From Stephanodiscus triporus (lineage: Eukaryota > Bacillariophyta > Thalassiosirophyceae > Thalassiosirales > Thalassiosiraceae), in NCBI GenBank assembly GCA_036939755.1, contig JALLAZ010000901.1, positions 1-11,356 of the forward strand: a stretch of DNA of 11,356 bases, given 5' to 3'. Shown here piece after piece: positions 1 through 7,114 of the stretch; positions within the stretch are counted from its first letter, which is position 1; every line of letters starts with the position of its first letter. The notes beneath the pieces are model-generated. The model was not told where the DNA came from. It worked only from the letters and a program-made list of their open reading frames with translations, and searched no databases. A program made the position numbers and the translations under genes.

Positions 1-39
1 CCCCCCCCACCCCCCCCCCGCCGCCGCCCCCATCCTCTC

Positions 40-76
40 GCGACGACGACGACGACGATGACGACGACGACGACAG
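40..76. repeat. (CGA/GAC)n trinucleotide tract
   Basis: This is a run of CGA/GAC triplets with one interruption that creates the ATG used as the start of the RNase H reading frame. It encodes poly-Thr just after the start. Because the start codon lies inside the microsatellite, length changes would move or remove it. Confidence 0.85.
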
Positions 77-1089
77 CCGTCGTCGGGTCCGATCATCATC
101 GTCCGACGATCGCGGGATACGTCGGGACGACGCCGATCGCCAGCCTCCAACGGACGCTTCGCGCGGGGGGTCCGTCGTCGCGGAAGCCCAAGGGCGACGA
201 CGGCGGCGGCGGCGGGCCGACGTTGTCGTCGCTCCTCCTCCGGGGATATTACGATCATCGTTTCGAGTCGTTCCGGAGGAGGATCGATGACGACGTCGAC
301 GACGACGGTATCTCGTCGAACGACGAGACGAGTGCCCCCCCCCCCCCCTACCCACGATCGACACGACCGACGAGGACGGGGAGGACGGATGCGCACGCGC
401 CGCCGCCGCCCGCGCATGCCGTTCGCGACGTCCCCTCCTCGGGACGCGGTGGCGGTACCGCCTCGAGGAGGGAAGGGGACGTCGTCGACGATGCGAAGTT
501 AGTATCATCGTCGAGGGATCCCCCTCCCCCTCCCGATGATGATGATGATGATGCGACGACGACGACGGCGACGACGACGAGGACGGCGGTCTCGGTCGAA
601 TATGACCGCCCCCGCGCGGAGGGGGACGATGCGGAGGAATCGACGATATCGCCCGAGGGGACGTACGTGTTGCGCTTCGACGGCGGATCGCGCGGGAATC
701 CGGGGACGGCCGGGGCGGGCATGGTGCTGTACGACGGCGCGGACGGCGTCGAGGTATGGTCGGGATGTCACTACCTCGGCGAAACCTACACGAACAACGA
801 GGCGGAATACAGGGGACTGATAACCGGGCTACGGTGCGCATTGTCGCTCGGGGTGCGTAACATCGTCGTGCAGGGCGATAGTCAGCTGATATTGCGACAG
901 TTGGAGGGCAGGTACAGGGTGAAAAGTCCGACGTTGAAATCATACTACCAGGAGGCGAAATCTTTGATTCAGGAATTCGCATCGTTCGAGACGAGTCACA
1001 TCGAGCGTGCTCGTAATGCGAGGGCGGATGAACTGGCGAATTTGGCGATGGATAACCGAGCATCGATGGGTTTTCGGATCGAAGAATGA
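58..1089 (+). CDS. RNase HI-type ribonuclease H domain protein with long disordered N-terminus
   Basis: RNase H cleaves the RNA strand of RNA-DNA hybrids, as in primer and R-loop removal. The domain is at residues 203-335. The four expected acidic residues are visible: D208 in FDGGSRGNPG, E250 in TNNEAEY, D274 in GDSQL and D324 in NARADELAN. The histidine-containing loop of E. coli RNase HI is absent, which fits the shorter bacterial/archaeal and plant 'RNase H-like' branch. Residues 1-202 are Pro-, Asp-, Ser- and Thr-rich low complexity with a poly-Asp run near 160-166. No clear targeting peptide is seen. The start is uncertain: the frame stays open to the left window edge, and no other in-frame ATG occurs before the domain (the next is at 721). 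A 14-base C run at 335-348 is prone to assembly error and could move the frame of the extension. The gene is convergent with the fluoride exporter. The domain call is firm; its cellular location is unknown. Confidence 0.87.
   Translation: MTTTTTAVVGSDHHRPTIAGYVGTTPIASLQRTLRAGGPSSRKPKGDDGGGGGPTLSSLLLRGYYDHRFESFRRRIDDDVDDDGISSNDETSAPPPPYPRSTRPTRTGRTDAHAPPPPAHAVRDVPSSGRGGGTASRREGDVVDDAKLVSSSRDPPPPPDDDDDDATTTTATTTRTAVSVEYDRPRAEGDDAEESTISPEGTYVLRFDGGSRGNPGTAGAGMVLYDGADGVEVWSGCHYLGETYTNNEAEYRGLITGLRCALSLGVRNIVVQGDSQLILRQLEGRYRVKSPTLKSYYQEAKSLIQEFASFETSHIERARNARADELANLAMDNRASMGFRIEE
533..592. repeat. GAT/GAC microsatellite encoding poly-Asp then Thr-rich run
   Basis: A GAT repeat at about 535-553 passes into ACG/GAC triplets. 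In the RNase H frame it encodes consecutive aspartates followed by threonines. It lies in the linker just before the catalytic domain, so triplet-length variation should be tolerated. Confidence 0.85.
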
Positions 1090-1268
1090 AGTACGCCGGT
1101 GATGACAAAAAATAATGCATGTGGGTAGCGCATTCTACTAACACCATAGTCATCGAGGGAATGACGTTCCCTGCGTCGAAAACCACGTAAATTGTGTAAT
1201 GTAACGTCACTTGGGGACGCATTCGACAGAGATTAATAAGCTGGAATAAGTCGTAGAACACTCGCTCG
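1090..1268. other. Intergenic region between two convergent genes
   Basis: This 179-bp stretch holds the 3' ends of the RNase H gene and the fluoride exporter gene. It is more AT-rich than either coding region. It contains a near-palindrome at 1157-1171 (GGGAA, TGACG, TTCCC) and an oppositely oriented AACGTCA at 1203-1209. No gene or RNA was recognised. Confidence 0.7.
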
Positions 1269-2919
1269 TTATTGATCTTGTTGCGTATCTTTGCGCCTCT
1301 CCAATATTTTCATAATCCTCATCACGACCCCTCTCCTGTGCGTATTCGGGTGCGTCCATTCCTCGATCTCGAGTGCGATCCAAAATATGACCATCGCCAA
1401 CAGGACGTTCGCGCACATGTTGATCGCGGCCCGCCGATGTCCGCCCTTTTTCTTCGCATACAGTCGCCGATTATCGGACGCGTGTCGCGCGAACAGGGAG
1501 GCTGCCCCGCAGAAGTTTATCGCGAAACCCCGCATCAGCAGGGAATCTCCCCACGATCTGTCCCTGAGCTTCATCATATTCAGAGAAAGGCCCATCAGGC
1601 CGAATAATCCGTTGCATATCAGCGTCTCCATGGGAATGAGCGGGTGTCTCGTAGACATCGATATTGATGTCGCTAATTCGTGACCGACGTATGCGCCCAT
1701 GACCGCAAATATGGACGAGACGGCAAGTTGATTCCTCGGCGTGGCCGTGATCCAAAATCTGTCGATGTTCTCATCTTTATCATCGGGATCCTCGAGGATT
1801 CCGCCCCCGAGATATACGTACGGCAGTAAGACGTATCCCACGAGGAATATCAAGAAATTCTTAAGCAATACATTGGCCCGCCTCGCGTAGGGCTTGACAT
1901 AAGCCTCGTTGGCCATCGGCGCCGTCGACGAAATGCGTTTAGCGACATCGCTTCCCAGCCCTTGCGCGAGCGAGCGAACGAAGGGAAGGGAAGGGAAGGG
2001 AACGCCCGTGTGAATTATCACACAATGCTGCGAGGCAAGTATATATCGAGATGTTTTTTTTACCGTGCGCCACGAACGCCATCAATATCGAAATGACGAT
2101 GTACGCCATCCCGACCGACACGGACGACCTCGCGTTCGCGAGCGACGCGGCCACGCCGACCATCCCCGCCCATGACGTGTAGGTGGAGAGGTAATACGAT
2201 CTGAAATCGTCCGCCGCGACCCGTAGCGCCTCCGTCCCGGCGCCGATCGGGACGGCGACTCCCGTCTCCCAGGCCTGGAAGAACCCGTCGAGGAACGCTC
2301 CCGAGACGTTGGTCAATGCGAGCACGACGTCGTAGCCCAACGCGGGACGATAGGACGAGAGGAGGAGGAGGGATGGGGGGGGTGCGGATTGGTACCACAC
2401 GTCGGTCGTGACGGTGGCCGCGACTGGGAATAAAGCCGCGCAGAATAGCGATCGCGTCCGCGCGTCGTCGAGGGGGGACATCCCTCCCCGCACGGTGGCC
2501 GGGAGCGACCACGCCCCCCCGTTGGTCCCCCCGCCTCCACGGACGCGGGGAGGAGCGCCGGATCCACCGCCCGACGGATGGGCCGACGACGACGTCGACG
2601 ACGGAGGCGACGACGACCGCGACGGATGGAGGCCGGGGGCGGGTCGAGGGTGGTGATGATTGGTCGCGTTGTTGTTGGTGCCGCGCGGGCGATGATGCGA
2701 GGCGTCCACCCCGGCGAGGAACGGCGGCGTGACGGCATCGTCCTCGTGGGCCTCCTCGCGCACGGTCGCGGGAAGCGACAGGGCCGCCTTCGTCGCCGCC
2801 GCCGCCGCCGCCGGGCGCAGACGGGGCGAGGCGTCCACCGCGAGGAACGACGGCGAGCCGCCGTCGTCTTCGCCGCGGGGGCGGTGCGGCGGCGGAGGCG
2901 GTGCGAAAGCGGAGGCCAT
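1269..2919 (-). CDS. FEX/CrcB-family fluoride exporter, two Fluc domains, two exons
   Basis: Exons are 2919-2064 and 1960-1269, joined in frame across a 103-nt intron to give 515 residues. FEX proteins passively export cytoplasmic fluoride. Fluc domain 1 spans about 157-284 (helices near 158-175, 196-217, 241-261, 267-284). A linking helix lies at 318-338. Fluc domain 2 spans about 361-486 (helices near 363-383, 396-415, 427-446, 464-486). This is the 4+1+4 topology of eukaryotic FEX. Domain 2 keeps the T-L-x-x-N signature (T398 to N402) and an FCGAASLF segment (435-442) in place of GFCGG-x-TTF. Domain 1 keeps N204 in TNVSGAF and a STYTSW segment (245-250) in place of TTFSSW. Residues 1-150 are Pro/Ala/Ser-rich and contain a duplicated module. 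The ATG sits in a GCCATGG context, but the protein begins MASAFAP, so a signal-peptide exon may lie upstream. The family call rests on motifs and topology; the sequence is divergent. Confidence 0.75.
1961..2063 (-). other. Spliceosomal intron of the fluoride exporter gene
   Basis: On the minus strand the donor reads CACG|GTAAAA and the acceptor GCGCAAG|GGCTG, giving a 103-nt phase-1 intron that restores the frame (His285, split Gly286, Leu287). Its 3' half contains a polypyrimidine tract made of CCCTT repeats (plus-strand AAGGG at 1981-2002). Without splicing, the exon-1 frame runs through low-complexity sequence to a stop near 1939. A closer acceptor at CTCGCAG gives the wrong frame. The splice joins domain 1 to the linking helix and domain 2. 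Confidence 0.8.
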
Positions 2920-3245
2920 GGCAGCTGATGGTAGGGCTGTGCAAATGCCTCAGTGGTATGAAACCTGACATCCTTCATCATCAGTTTTTCCTACGATACT
3001 AGAAATAATGTTTATCTTTTTCAGTTTTTTTCATGAGCACTTATGACTTGACCCCACAACCCCGCCGCACCCAACCAGACCCAGACAACAAGCACACATC
3101 GCGACCGTACACTCATCATTGACCAACCTGCTGGCCTCGGATTGCCCTGACACCTCATCGTCACGCTGTCGTTGTTGCGCTAGTGCAACTGCCCCAGAAT
3201 CGGTGTGTTGAGAGAAAACACTCGCACAAGGCGGCAAACCCCACA
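2920..3245. promoter_or_regulatory. Divergent upstream region shared by exporter (-) and membrane protein (+)
   Basis: This 326-bp gap must hold the upstream regions of both divergent genes. An AT-rich block at about 2980-3040, with T-rich runs, is followed by a C- and A-rich block at about 3050-3110. No convincing TATA box was seen. On the minus strand the region also contains a possible short hydrophobic exon (about 3099-3048) that could splice to 2936, so part of it may be coding or 5' UTR with an intron. Confidence 0.55.
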
Positions 3246-4460
3246 ATGGTGTTTTCCCCGACCTCCACGCTCGAACTCGATGTTACATGTGACACTACCG
3301 AACACCTGGGCGGGGGCGTCGTTCCCGAAACAACCAATAATGTCAACGAGCAACGAGACGAAGAGATGGCAGTCGGCGATAAGAAGAATGGTGACGAAGA
3401 AGCCAAAAGTCGCAAGAGCAGAAGCTGGGGCCAAGCTCATTACAGACAACGCTCTCCTGTCACTGATGCTAGTTCTTCACAGCCCGCTTATCGTCGTTCA
3501 ACGGCCGAATTTTTCGTGAATGAATACTTGGAGCTGCACAACGAAGAGTGGATTCCCATTATTGGAGAACAAGATATCAACGAGGAGGCACTAGGAGATG
3601 GACAAATTGCCAGGCTGATGGTTGTCATCGGAAGAGCCTATCGCGAAGCGCATCCCGTGGTGCAGAGTGTTGTTGTCATTGGTTCCTGTTTTTTCACGTA
3701 TGGAATTATGCACGCACTTGACGGCTTCACCTCTAACATAGCGGTTTTTTTGGTTATTTTGATGGTGGGCACGTCGTCGCCCCACCTCACGTTGCCTGCT
3801 GCAGTAGGTGCCATTGCTGTTAATGACAACACAACCTTGGCCTGGTTGACACTGCTGGGAGTTATTGCTGCTGCCGTGTTGCCGATTGCAGAGCGCCACA
3901 AATTTCTCGTTGGATACTCAGGACGGGGTGGGATACTTGCTTTCATTTCGAACATCATCACCATGATTATCATGATGGCATCGGGATCCATTTCCTGGAA
4001 TTTATACGGTGATCGCGGCCACCTTTGGAAAGAAGTTCTGACATGGGAGCCTTCGATAGTATTGGTGCTTGGCAGTGTCGTGACTTCCGGTATTTGCGGT
4101 GTCTACCGAATCCACTCTCCTGTGCCCATGAATCCCCTTGTATCGTTATCGGCCGTCGCACTCTTCCTCATTCTCCTTATCACTGCTACCAAATATCAAT
4201 ATGCTGGTGAATGGAGTTTAGGAGTTGGCACTGGCTCCTTTGTCTCCATGGGTTCTAAAGAAAATTTTCCATCACTGAGAGCATTTGTTTTGTCCGGCTT
4301 TCTAGGTGGTCTCTATAAGCTATTCTGGTCGCCTTTCTTCACTGGTTTTTCAGGCACCGAAGGTATCAGCGCCTTATGCGGATATGTAACCTATCATTGG
4401 ATTGTAATATTTGTCAACCAACTCACGTCCCAGACATCCAATATCCGTAATAGAGGATGA
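3246..4460 (+). CDS. Polytopic membrane protein of unknown function, 404 residues
   Basis: I do not recognise the family. The reading frame continues upstream only from a GTG at 3183. The first ATG, at 3246, has a good context (CACAATGG) and was chosen. Residues 1-135 are hydrophilic: acidic at 20-52, basic at 53-70, then a predicted amphipathic stretch at 85-135. From 138 on, about eight to ten membrane segments follow, near 138-158, 163-178, 181-193, 197-214, 228-250, 268-287, 297-316, 345-366 and 371-393. Two similar motifs occur 144 residues apart: GYSGRGGILAF (223-233) and GFSGTEGISAL (367-377), each preceded by a VGT (174 and 327). This suggests an internal duplication. Base composition is lower in GC and CpG than the flanking genes. 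It is divergent from the fluoride exporter and may share its upstream region. It could be a transporter, but no substrate can be inferred. Confidence 0.82.
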   Translation: MVFSPTSTLELDVTCDTTEHLGGGVVPETTNNVNEQRDEEMAVGDKKNGDEEAKSRKSRSWGQAHYRQRSPVTDASSSQPAYRRSTAEFFVNEYLELHNEEWIPIIGEQDINEEALGDGQIARLMVVIGRAYREAHPVVQSVVVIGSCFFTYGIMHALDGFTSNIAVFLVILMVGTSSPHLTLPAAVGAIAVNDNTTLAWLTLLGVIAAAVLPIAERHKFLVGYSGRGGILAFISNIITMIIMMASGSISWNLYGDRGHLWKEVLTWEPSIVLVLGSVVTSGICGVYRIHSPVPMNPLVSLSAVALFLILLITATKYQYAGEWSLGVGTGSFVSMGSKENFPSLRAFVLSGFLGGLYKLFWSPFFTGFSGTEGISALCGYVTYHWIVIFVNQLTSQTSNIRNRG

Positions 4461-4877
4461 GTCTACTCTCTCTATGAGGAGACAAGAGAGAGGAAGAAGA
4501 GCAACCTTGAGTAACTTAATGTATCTACATTTTACACGTAATAGTAACACCCACAATAAACATGGTGGAACCTTCATCCTTTGCAGATGCACGGAGAATG
4601 CATCCCATGCATAATAGACTATGAAGGATGGAAATGCACAATCCAAAAGGGGGTCGATCAATTTTGCGGAGTGAATCCAAAACATTTTGGCGGGCCCGCG
4701 CGCACCGAAGGAGAGAATAGAGAGAATTGACGAAGAGCTTGTGATGGATGAAGGCGCCTGTCCTTCTGATCCTCTCGTCCTCCCCCCCCTCATCACTCCC
4801 CCCAGTCTTCGTGGGGCCACGTCATAGTCTCTCCCCTCTCCCTCCTCGGGCCCAAATAATCATCCCTTGCACGAGAT
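4461..4877. other. Intergenic region upstream of the permease gene
   Basis: This is 417 bp between two plus-strand genes. The first half is AT-rich presumed 3' UTR, with CTCTCTCT at about 4471 and AGAGAGAG at about 4486 that could form a short hairpin. The second half, 4760-4870, is strongly pyrimidine-rich (TCCTCCC, CTCTCCC), consistent with a promoter/5' UTR or a short intron before the permease. An ATG at 4748, in a different frame from the permease, opens a signal-peptide-like stretch. No RNA gene was seen. Confidence 0.6.
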
Positions 4878-6518
4878 ATGCGGCTCCATCCTCTCCTCGC
4901 TGCTCCTCGCCTCCTACCCGGGTTTTCGCCCCCCCGTCCCCATCATATCGTCCCCCCCTGCAAGGCGGCCCGGCCGACGGTGGGAGGAGGATGGGGGTCG
5001 TCGTCGTCGTCGTCGTCGTCGCTCCACGAGCGGGGGGGAGGCGACGGCGACGGCGTCGGACGACGAAGGAGACGACTACGGCAACTATACATGGAAAAGA
5101 CGTCGACGTCGACGTCGACGGCGTCGCGACGCGCGACTGTGGCGTCCCAGGCGGCGCTCGTCGCAGGCACGACGATCGGGGGAGGCTTCCTCGCCCTCCC
5201 GGCAGCCACCGCCCCCTGCGGGGCCGCGCCCGCCGCCCTCGGCCTGTTCGGGGTGTGGTTATTCCTACTCGGGAGCGCGCTGTCGCTCTCGAATGCGATA
5301 TTCGCGATGGAGGGTGGAGGAGGATGGACGATCGGAACGTCTCGACGAGGAGGAAGAGGAGGAGGGGGAGGAGGAGGGGGAGGAGGAGGAGGGGAGGGGA
5401 TATCGCTATCGTCGTTGATACGAGAGTGTTTCGGCAGAACGGCGGGACGACTCGGAGGATTACTCTTCCTCGTGCTCACGACTACGACTCTCGTCGCTCA
5501 GCTGTCGAAGGCCGGGACGATGCTGGATATGGCATTTCCGACAATCGACCGTCGAGTCTCGACGTGCCTCTTCTCGTCGTCGATATCATTCCTCTGCCTG
5601 TCGTGTCGTGGACGAGGGATCGAGAAAGTCAACGACGCGCTCACGTTCGCGATGGTGTGTTCGTTCGCGTCGTTGGTCGCGCTGGCCGGGTCGGGCGGTT
5701 GGACCCCGAAGGGACTGAGGAGGGCCGACTTTCGATCGCTCCTGCCGTCTTCCTCCTCCGGTCCGTGGGCGATCCCGATATTCATCCAATTGCTCATCTA
5801 CAACGAGATGATTCCGCTTGTCGCATCGCGGCTGAACGACGAGGGCGAGGTCCGTCGGGCGATATTGTTCGGTTCGTCGATCCCGCTATTGATGTGTCTA
5901 ATCTGGAGCGGCGTATCGCTCGGACTCGTTCCGTACGAGTCGTCGTTGACGACGATGACGACGAGCGGTGGGGCCCTGTACGATCCGCTTGGCAGACTCG
6001 GGGACGTCGTCTCGTCGTCGGGGGGAGGATCGATCGGGAGGGTATTCCTCGCGTCGGTCAACGTTCTCGCTGGCACCGCGATATGCACGACCGTCATTGG
6101 CTCCATCCTCGCGAGCGCGCAGTATTACGAGGGCGCGATTCCGAAATTTCCCGCTCGTCTCATTCGCGGTAGTATCGACGTCGGCGAGGCGAAGAGTGAT
6201 GGCGGGGACGACGACGACCGGACGAATTTCGTTCGTAGGGTAATCATTCATACGTTGGCCATCGTCCCGAGCTCACTCATCGCCCTGCGCGGATCTGGCG
6301 ATTTGTATTATCGTGCCACTAGCTTCGCTGGAGAGTTCCCGTGTACACTTTTGTATGGACTGATACCCCCCCTGTGCAACCTCAGGTTGCGGTGGAAACA
6401 CAGAAATCGCCGGGAGGGAACAAGTCGCTGGATTGATGCTGCTTTGCAAATGATTATTGCATTGATAAGCTTGTCCATTTTGATTGTTGGTAACATATCA
6501 AAGATTAATTACTTCTAG
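4878..6518 (+). CDS. Tyrosine/tryptophan-type (HAAAP family) amino acid permease
   Basis: HAAAP carriers (TyrP/Mtr/TnaB type, APC superfamily) are proton-coupled transporters of aromatic amino acids; algal and plant homologues are often predicted in plastids. The strongest signature is GTTIGGGFLALPAAT (residues 97-111), the broken first helix. TM2 is near 117-143, TM3 near 190-210, further helices near 225-243, 253-271, 297-317 (IPIFIQLLIYNEMIPLV, the sixth-helix pattern), 328-350, 386-411, 453-471, 485-502 and 518-540. This fits about eleven helices. Residues 1-85 are low complexity (poly-Ser 41-48, poly-Arg 62-66) and may carry a targeting sequence or hide an intron. A second ATG at 5091 lies closer to the conserved core. 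A Gly-rich insert (157-173) fills the TM2-TM3 loop. The gene ends at TAG 6516-6518. Substrate specificity is inferred from family only. Confidence 0.82.
   Translation: MRLHPLLAAPRLLPGFSPPRPHHIVPPCKAARPTVGGGWGSSSSSSSSLHERGGGDGDGVGRRRRRLRQLYMEKTSTSTSTASRRATVASQAALVAGTTIGGGFLALPAATAPCGAAPAALGLFGVWLFLLGSALSLSNAIFAMEGGGGWTIGTSRRGGRGGGGGGGGGGGGEGISLSSLIRECFGRTAGRLGGLLFLVLTTTTLVAQLSKAGTMLDMAFPTIDRRVSTCLFSSSISFLCLSCRGRGIEKVNDALTFAMVCSFASLVALAGSGGWTPKGLRRADFRSLLPSSSSGPWAIPIFIQLLIYNEMIPLVASRLNDEGEVRRAILFGSSIPLLMCLIWSGVSLGLVPYESSLTTMTTSGGALYDPLGRLGDVVSSSGGGSIGRVFLASVNVLAGTAICTTVIGSILASAQYYEGAIPKFPARLIRGSIDVGEAKSDGGDDDDRTNFVRRVIIHTLAIVPSSLIALRGSGDLYYRATSFAGEFPCTLLYGLIPPLCNLRLRWKHRNRREGTSRWIDAALQMIIALISLSILIVGNISKINYF
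4999..5022. repeat. (GTC)n microsatellite encoding poly-Ser
   Basis: An uninterrupted run of GTC/TCG triplets encodes poly-Ser in the permease N-terminal extension. In the +2 frame the same run encodes poly-Val. Confidence 0.85.
5097..5127. repeat. (GACGTC/GTCGAC)n palindromic hexamer tract
   Basis: Alternating GAC and GTC make a self-complementary tract that encodes the Thr-Ser repeats just upstream of the first permease helix. It could form a hairpin or cruciform. Confidence 0.8.
5341..5400. repeat. G-rich GGA/GGGGGA tract in the permease loop
   Basis: This nearly pure purine G-rich stretch encodes about 14 glycines between TM2 and TM3 of the permease. Several runs of four or more G separated by A could form a G-quadruplex on the coding strand. 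Length variation in multiples of three would only change a flexible loop. Confidence 0.8.
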
Positions 6519-7114
6519 GAACTTACGGTCATAGAAATGGCATAATTAGCTGCAATGCAGTTTATACTTTAGAATTTGGATTGTGTGGGATGAATGCATT
6601 TGGTAGAGAGAGTCAGCTCAGAAAAATGGGGTTTAAGAACCAAATCTATTGTAATTAGCAAATTAGATAAACTCAAATTTGAGATTGATGCAACCGTTTT
6701 AAGAAAATGGGGGCCACACAAAAACGATTCAGCGCAACAAGACGAATCCAACGGTATGCTGGTCGTCTAATAAGGATTAACACAGCCCTCAATCTTAACT
6801 TTTTACGACGTGGGGAACAAGAGCCTCCGATCGATTTAGCTGTCGCATCCTAAAACATTAGCTGGTTCTTAAACCCCGGTCTATGGTAGGAAGGGTAAAG
6901 GCACTATCACCTAAAAAGAAGGGTCAAAATATGAATTTGATGACAAAAATGTTCACACTGGCCCTATCTCCAAAAGAAGACATCTTTCATTTCATAGACA
7001 GCAAGACGATCTCTCCTACTTCAAAAAGATACTAATTTAAGGTCAAAATCTGGGTCATCAGGGAAGGTTTGCACCAGTGACTCAGAATTTCAGCTGACCT
7101 CCATAATCCAATGG
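6519..7114. other. AT-richer intergenic region, no gene recognised
   Basis: About 600 bp follow the permease stop. No long reading frame with protein-like character occurs on either strand. Structures seen are the 15-bp inverted repeat pair at 6628-6642 and 6863-6877 and a 12-bp perfect palindrome CTCAAATTTGAG at 6672-6683. The rest is unremarkable. Confidence 0.65.
6628..6877. repeat. Pair of 15-bp perfect inverted repeats, possible MITE-like element
   Basis: GGGGTTTAAGAACCA at 6628-6642 is the exact reverse complement of TGGTTCTTAAACCCC at 6863-6877. The 220-bp interior has no coding capacity. The 250-bp size and terminal position of the repeats would suit a small non-autonomous DNA element, but no target-site duplication is evident in the flanks (AAAAAT on the left, GGTCTA on the right), so this is only a possibility. 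Confidence 0.5.

Noticed and set aside
1939..2063. Read-through C-terminus of exon 1 of the exporter
   Set aside because: The sequence after the GT donor is low complexity made from CCCTT repeats. Splicing restores a complete second Fluc domain.
2060..2981. Minus-strand open frames of 303 and 222 residues over the exporter's first exon
   Set aside because: They are Arg/Pro-rich and have no membrane segments or motifs, whereas the third frame shows Fluc-type helices and splices correctly to exon 2.
3183..3245. Upstream extension of the membrane protein from GTG 3183
   Set aside because: Non-ATG initiation is rare in eukaryotic nuclear genes, and the ATG at 3246 has a good context.
4374..4820. 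Minus-strand open frame of 148 residues between the membrane protein and the permease
   Set aside because: It overlaps the end of the membrane protein gene and has some hydrophobic stretches, but shows no recognisable motif and only modest length. Chance is the simpler explanation.
4943..5479. Minus-strand poly-Pro and poly-Asp open frame
   Set aside because: It is a reverse-complement shadow of the GGA and GTC microsatellites in the permease.
4748..6172. Long open frame in the +2 frame over the permease
   Set aside because: Beyond its first about 25 residues the product is Arg/Asp/Gly/Val-rich low complexity with no protein-like domains. It is the shadow created by CGA/TCG-rich coding sequence in the permease frame.
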